In this document: piece by piece, positions 58,449-64,000 of the stretch
How positions within the stretch are numbered: position 1 is the first letter of the stretch
How the letters are laid out: every line of letters begins with the position of its first letter
Assembly (NCBI GenBank): GCA_008828725.1
Contig: MEHQ01002668.1
Coordinates: forward strand, 459,229-523,228
Direction: 5' to 3'
DNA from: Saccharina japonica
Taxonomy: Eukaryota > Sar > Phaeophyceae > Laminariales > Laminariaceae
Length of the DNA: 64,000 nucleotides
Program-made: the position numbers and the translations under genes
Notes under the pieces: generated by a model
Databases searched by the model: none
Told to the model about the DNA's origin: nothing
Seen by the model: only the letters and a program-made list of their open reading frames with translations

Positions 58449-58479
58449 AACTTCTCAACGGGTTTTCTGCCTGTACAGC

Positions 58480-59297
58480 CCTTGTAGATTGGGTGGGTGT
58501 AATAGTAAGGTTGAGGCAACAGACGACTGCTACTGGAAGATCATACGACCACTCGCATCGCCGTAGAGCTAGACGACAGGGTGGCCGTTTTAGTTGGTTT
58601 ATTTTTATATGGTATTCAATGGTTTTTTCCTTTATGGCCGCGGTCACCACAAATTACTGTCCGTCGAAGTATGACACGGATGTTATGCCTTGGCCGGCCA
58701 GCCTGAGAGAACTTCTGGGTTTTCCATGCTCTCCGCCGCCTCGTCCAGCGGATTCTGAGGATAGGGGGAGGATCCGGATGGTGTGCGGTCAGTCAGACTG
58801 GGCTGTAGTGAGTGTCACCAAGGAAATAACGACGAGTAATCGGGGTTGGGACTGCGGATACCACGTTACGTCTGCGCGCGCAGCCCTCGCGCGAAGGCAG
58901 CTTGACGTTCGAGTGATATATATTACGGACGACGACATTCTGCAACTTGCTACTCCCGGAGAGGTGGACACAGGAAGCGGCAGAGAAAAATTAAATTAAC
59001 TACCATTTGAAGCTGATAAACGTCACATAATGCACAGTCCGCCTTAAAGAGAGACGAGTTCTTAGCGAGGATGCAAACTACACCCAATAACATGCGACTC
59101 GAGACCGGAGGATACCTACAACGCGGAAGTTTCGCAAGCTTGTGCAAGCAATGTCCTGCCTGAAAGTAGAGGTGAAGAAACACACGACGACTCGCGAATC
59201 AACCGAGACAATTGAAGAAAGGGCGATGCGAGGGATCTATGGTCAAATGACTACGGAGTCCGTGCACAAACATGAGATACACCCCGGCCCCCCCGCC
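58480..59297 (+). mobile_element. Family P copy with ~300-bp extra internal segment
   Basis: The left part has GTAGAGCTAGACGACAGGGT and GGCCGCGGTCACCAC; the right part has AATTAAATTAACTACC, GAGTTCTTAGCGAGGATGC and ACAAACATGAGATACAC. Between them lies DNA absent from other copies, spanned by a 196-codon open frame. Confidence 0.5.
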
Positions 59298-59387
59298 CCG
59301 CGCCGCACTATATGGCCTGCTCCTGTCCTTGACGAAAGGTTGGAAACAACAAGTATGCGTACATGCTACTGTTTACACGTCTACAGC

Positions 59388-59832
59388 TACTACTACTACT
59401 GCTACGTACTAACTACTACTAATTACTACTACTACTACTACTACTACTACAACTACTAAACTAACTACTAGCTACTACATACTACTAACTACTACTACTG
59501 AACTACTACACAAGCTAAAGGGAGTCGAAGAATGAACATACATAAGCGTAAACGAATGGAACGGGGATCGTTGTACTAGGCTAGGGCAGAGCTAACAGCG
59601 TCAACGTCCAAGCACTCCAAAACTAAACCTGTGACCTGACGAGCGGGAAACGACAGCGGAGAGCGAGCGGTGGGAGTAATAGAGCGACGACTGGAAGTAC
59701 ATGGACTGACTACTGACTGACGTGACGGACGGACGGACAACTAACGCACGTAAGCACTCCACTACCTACTACGAGCTACTGACTGACTACTACTACTACT
59801 GCTGCACACTACTACTGACTACTACTAGCTGA

Positions 59833-59864
<32 letters not shown>

Positions 59865-59960
59865 GACAACAGACAACTACTACTACTACACTACCCAACT
59901 ACCACTACCAAACTCACCACTACCACGTAACCACTACCACTACCACTGCACCGACACTAG
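59388..59960. repeat. (TAC)n/(CTA)n microsatellite region
   Basis: About 500 bp of CTACTACTAC tracts broken by ACTGACTGAC and unique DNA, ending in CCACTACCACTACC. Confidence 0.8.
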
Positions 59961-62390
59961 CCACTACCGCCAAATAACCTGCACTAACGAACAAAACAAC
60001 AACACAACGCGTGCCGGTGCCTGCAGTCTCTCGTGCCTTGCTAACGAGACAGAGAGCAGCCTCATCAGGGCGACCGAACAACTCCCAGCTAACAGTTCGA
60101 GTTAACACGCACCTGTCCATGGCAGGGGGGGCGATGGGAGGTGCTGGCCGCCGACATGTCGAGCACGTGCGGTATTGGAGGTTGGGCGGACGATTCACAA
60201 TGGGGGGCCGTCCGTTGGGCACTATCATGGTACGCGAGGTATGCGATACGCGACCATGCAGGCTTGTAAACCGCCCTGTCCGAAAGTGTAATGGCCATCT
60301 TATGTGGATACCAGAGTCCACCTTCCCCTAGAATAGTAACCGCTTCATACACACTACACGTCCGTGAGGATTGACGATAGACGTCCAACCTCACCCTCTT
60401 GTGTTGTTCCTGTGTTCTCTCTAACTCAAGAACCGCACACACTTTATGGGAGAACAACACGTGACAGGCGCTCGCGCCACATTCAAGTTGGCGATGGGTC
60501 GGGTTGGCAGGTCTATTCGATAATTCGTTGGTAGTTGATTACTCGTTATAGTTAGACCACGGAGGAAATCATTTAAATTGGACCAACATAATTGTGGAGC
60601 AACAGGGTAAATAGGGTAGGAGGTTTGGAGGTGTCGACCGTCACGGTCCCTTTTTTACTACATTAGCCAGCTCAGTAAATGTTATGTGTGTCGCGAGGTG
60701 TGCTTTTACTGCGGACATGTCAGTTAATAGAGTAGGGAGATTTGCCGAATGAGGGTACGTTGGTATTCCGGGTATTCCGTGTAACTTACTAGTCATCCGG
60801 ATACCAATACGTGTACCTTTTTTCAAACTGTGTCCCGTATCTATCTTCTCAGTTCATAGTCGGTAGAATTAGTGTCTGGTTAAGGAATGGAATTTTTTAT
60901 CATCAGCTTGTCTGCTTTCTTCATTCGTGGGTAATGGTTGTGTCTGTTGTCTGGTTGTTCGCATTCGTTCTGCTTGCGGCCATATATAGTGGAGGGCTTT
61001 TCCGTTAACATAGGACGCAGCTATCTGTGAGAGGTGATGTCGCGGATTGGCACAGTGTCTTTTTTAAAATTGAAGGTGGTGTTGGTTCGAGTAGTCAGAA
61101 GGAGTATATTATATTACCATCGACTGAAGTGTGTACGACCAGTCGTTCAGATTCGTTTTGTCTTTTGTTTGGGAGAGCAGAATATTGAATATGAATCTAC
61201 ATCGATAAGCACCGTAATAAATGGTCAATGGCCGCCTGAGGCATGCCGGAACCGGAGATAGGTCAAATGCCAACGCGCCCGAGTAGGAGTTGAACCTTTT
61301 TACCCGCCGTGATATGTACAGTAGGGCCTTTGTCGGGGTTATTGAGTGGGTAGTGCTTTACTCCCATCCCAATAATATGCACGCGTATCGCACCACGCAA
61401 CCGCCCCCAGATTTGACCCTCGTACAATTGGAATGCAATGCAATGATTAAACAAAATATAATTAGGCAAAAGCAAAATATCGAGATGTACGCCTGCCCCC
61501 CGCCCGCCCGTCTCAATCACTGAAGGACACCCTGCCCGCCCTCTGATATTATTAGAGAATGCGCGTCTCTCGAAGAAATATATTTGTGTGAACTTATCGG
61601 TCGAGATTTGTATAAACTTAGAGGAAAAGATGTCCATCCTCACATTGGAGACGCCAGGAGATGATTAACTGGCGTGGAGTATAATTATTATATGCGTTGT
61701 TCGCGAGAGAGTGAGTTGCTGCACGTGCGGTTGTTTAGTGGTACGAGAGGTCAATGACGAGCTCGCTCCCCCTGTTTTTGATTTGCCGGGGAATTTTATT
61801 GAGCGTTTATGTTTGAGTTGTCCGAGTAGTTATAGTCTTAGCGTGTTGAGGTTGGCGTTGTGTGTGAATGTGTTGATGTCCAGTTTAGTTCTTGGTGAAT
61901 TGTTTCTGTTTTGAGTACGTCTGCTGTATACTACCAGAGATCCTCGGTACGGGTATAACAAGGGACGGGTCCCCGTTCCGGCCTCGCTTAACCTTCTCCC
62001 TTCTTTTTCCTCTTTCCTCTTCCTCTTCTGCTACCCCTTATTGCCTCTGATTGCTTCCTTTTTGCCCCTTCGTAAACATCTCGTGGTCGCTACTCTCTCG
62101 CGCTTCTCGGTTTTACCCCTCAGGTGCTGCGAGTCGTCCGAAAACTGCGAGCTTATCAGACCTTTGCCTGGAAGGCGTGAAGATTGGCTGTGCCATCGGG
62201 GGGGACTGAGATGTGACCGGTTAGAAACAAAAACACCAGAAAACTACGTTAATTTAATTACTTAAGAGCTGTGCGTCAAAATCAAACAAAAAAAACGAAA
62301 CGAACGGAGTTTTTTGCTCATTTTCACGGGCCGCTACCGCTGTTGACGGTAATTCAAGCTATTCACGGGTAACACTTGGGCCAACATGTA
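59961..62390. other. No gene seen
   Basis: Short open frames only. A weak family C-like segment lies near 60,555-60,670 (TACTACATTAGCC end). Confidence 0.3.
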
Positions 62391-62486
62391 TATAAACGCA
62401 GGACCAAATATAGTTCTGCGTGAAAAAAATCTGGAATGCTATAAGGTTTTTATGGGCCGTGACGGGTCCTGACTACATAGTCCTCC
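62391..62486. repeat. MITE-like hairpin, family C (diverged)
   Basis: CGCAGGACCAAATATAGTT at the left and GGGTCCTGACTACATAGTCC at the right, with AAGGTTTTTATGG in the core. Confidence 0.45.
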
Positions 62487-63510
62487 GAAAAACTCTAGCG
62501 AGTTTTCTCCGCAGACTAGGGGGATATTACACGACAAACCCTGGCACCAGCAGCCAGCAGCAGCATCAACATACAAACACATAAATGCTGGAAGCCACCT
62601 TGCCACAGGGGATAGCATTTACAAGGCATATCTATACGCTCGAGCGAACAAGCGCTGAACGAAGAGAAGTTGTGATAAAAGGCGAAGAGAAAAATAAGGC
62701 CGGCACAGCTCACTGCCTTCGCGTCAACCCGCCTGTTGTTGTTGTTGTTTTTTTTTCCCTTCTTCTCGACGTGTTGTTTACGTTTTTTTTTTTTGTGGTG
62801 CCAATTTCCCCTTCTTCTTTTTTCCCCTTCCTTTTTTTGTGCGGAAATGTTTCACCGTTTTTTTTTTCGCTATCGTACATTTCATACGTGCGTCTACGGT
62901 ACACACTGTAACCTATATATTTACCTTTATTTTTACGCAACAAGCTAATTTGATCCTTATTTACTATGGTCGCCTCGTAATAATTACTGTAATTGTCTTT
63001 TTTTTTTTTTTTGCTTGGGGCTGGATTTTTTTCGTTCGTTTTTTTGTTGTTGCCACCACGTATGCCTCGTATAATACGTCTACGTACCAGTAGTAATTAG
63101 TGTCTTTGGCGCAATTTTTGTTCTTTATTTGAATCCCCACACCTTCCCCCACAGGTGTGCTCGACGAGACGCTTGTTGAGAACCGGCGCTGGTTAGGTTC
63201 ACGTCTGCGGACTGTTTCCCGCCAGATGGAAACAAGAACGTCCCGATGCGCTCAAATGTCCTCCTCTCCCTCGCCCTCACCGACGGAACCTGCTGCTGGA
63301 CGGAGAGCTTGGGCTGGTCTGCGACGCTGCATCTCCCAAACTCGCCAGCCGTGTGTAGGGAATTTTTACTTCGCTCGATATGTAGAGCTCGCCAGGTGTG
63401 AGCAATTGAATTTGGTCCTACTGTCCTTCCTCCCTAACCCCCCCCCCCCCCCCCCCTCCTCCATTGTTCGGCATGCTACGAACATTTGATTGGTGCTACC
63501 CCCCCCCCGC
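62487..63510. other. Mostly T-rich DNA with one exon-like block
   Basis: Long T runs fill 62,745-63,030. At 63,155 a good acceptor (CCCCACAG) precedes about 270 bases open in more than one frame, with no recognisable domain. I do not call a gene. Confidence 0.25.
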
Positions 63511-63591
63511 GCCCTCTCGATAAGGGATGGCGTTGGTCAATTGTCAAATTACTCTTATAGGCAGTGCAGAATAACAATGATGAGTAACCCC
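63511..63591 (+). mobile_element. LINE 3' fragment (diverged)
   Basis: CTCGATAAGGGATGGCGTTG, TTGTCAAATTACTC and AATGATGAGTAACCCC follow the LINE tail; preceded by a C run at 63,500. Confidence 0.5.
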
Positions 63592-63599
63592 TTTATGTA

Positions 63600-63812
63600 T
63601 GGCAATGTCCGCGCTGGTTGGTGAAACGCCAACGTGCCTCCGTCCCCGGCATTGGCAGGATGCGAGGGTTATGGTCATAACGACTATCATACGGCCCATG
63701 TGCACGACATGAGTACCCCCAGACCCACCCCTCGAAAGGGATGCGTGGTCAATGGTCTAATGACCAAGGCATACAACAAATGAGTACGGCCCCCGCCCCC
63801 CCCCCCGCCCCC
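63600..63812 (+). mobile_element. Family P fragment followed by LINE 3' fragment
   Basis: Family P 3' half (GGCAATGTCCGCGCTGG, GCACGACATGAGTACCCCC) ends at about 63,726. It is followed directly by CTCGAAAGGGATGCGTGGTC, CAACAAATGAGTACGGCCCC of the LINE. This is the same chain order as at 19.8-20.2 kb. Confidence 0.7.
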
Positions 63813-64000
63813 AGAGCGCGCGCTCTGGCGAAGGGGGGGGGGGGTGCTCATGTTCGTAGGCGAGGGGAGGGTTTTTCGCGTCAATAGCAGTCGCTGAGTC
63901 GTTTTTTTTGTAGGCTTCCTGGCAAGCGCAAGGGTGTTGCTGCTTCGTGCCGCGCCGTAGAGCCAACACGTAGTAAAGTTTCGCGAGTCGGTTTTGTTTT

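Noticed and set aside
63155..63420. Kinase-like words (PHRRNLLLDGELG) in one frame
   Set aside because: The frame is short, other frames are equally open, and neighbouring kinase motifs are absent.
1..64000. CRISPR arrays, prophage, operons
   Set aside because: Repeats here are microsatellites, MITEs and retroelement tails; gene structure is intron-rich and eukaryotic.

Overview
This is a nuclear window from a eukaryote. The genes have many short exons and long introns with GT-AG and some GC-AG splice sites. Retrotransposon remnants, hairpin repeats, microsatellites and very long poly-C/poly-G runs fill the space between exons. There are no operons, ribosome binding sites or CRISPR arrays. 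The protein styles and the pairing of a ciliary-looking coiled-coil/LRR protein with a BIG-type ARF-GEF suggest a flagellate-bearing stramenopile, possibly a brown alga. That placement is inference, not proven by the sequence.

Layout. (1) About 2.7-4.9 kb, plus strand: exons of a BRCT domain most like the N-terminal BRCT of the translesion polymerase REV1; no polymerase exons are visible. (2) 8.86-10.38 kb, plus: a 5'-truncated non-LTR retrotransposon (LINE) with reverse transcriptase, one internal stop and a poly-C tail. (3) 33.3 down to about 10.9 kb, minus: one gene of about 19 exons for a protein of about 1,070 residues, with a coiled-coil N-terminal half and RNI-type leucine-rich repeats near the C-terminus. 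(4) 34.28-51.31 kb, plus, divergent from gene 3: a BIG-type ARF guanine-nucleotide exchange factor with DCB, HUS and the first two thirds of the Sec7 domain; later exons were not found. (5) 51.3-64 kb: mostly decayed repeats, with one candidate first exon at 52.8 kb.

The main unexplained signal is a pair of retroelement families that both end in the same short tail, ATGAGTAC, then G or A, then a long poly-C run. One is the LINE. The other is a nonautonomous element of about 515 bp. More than 25 copies, mostly 5'-truncated, are scattered through introns and intergenic DNA, often in same-strand chains in which one copy abuts the poly-C tail of another. This looks like a LINE/SINE partnership that uses poly-C instead of poly-A. 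A separate tRNA-derived SINE family carries conventional poly-A tails. At least five hairpin (MITE-like) families are also present.

Assembly quality limits interpretation. N bases sit beside homopolymers at 6,313, 19,735, 22,970 and 41,563-41,586. A 1,047-bp block containing a coding exon is repeated without visible change across one N. BIG exon 4 occurs twice: an indel-riddled copy in the correct order and a clean copy out of order. Two coding exons are shifted by one base at poly-G runs.
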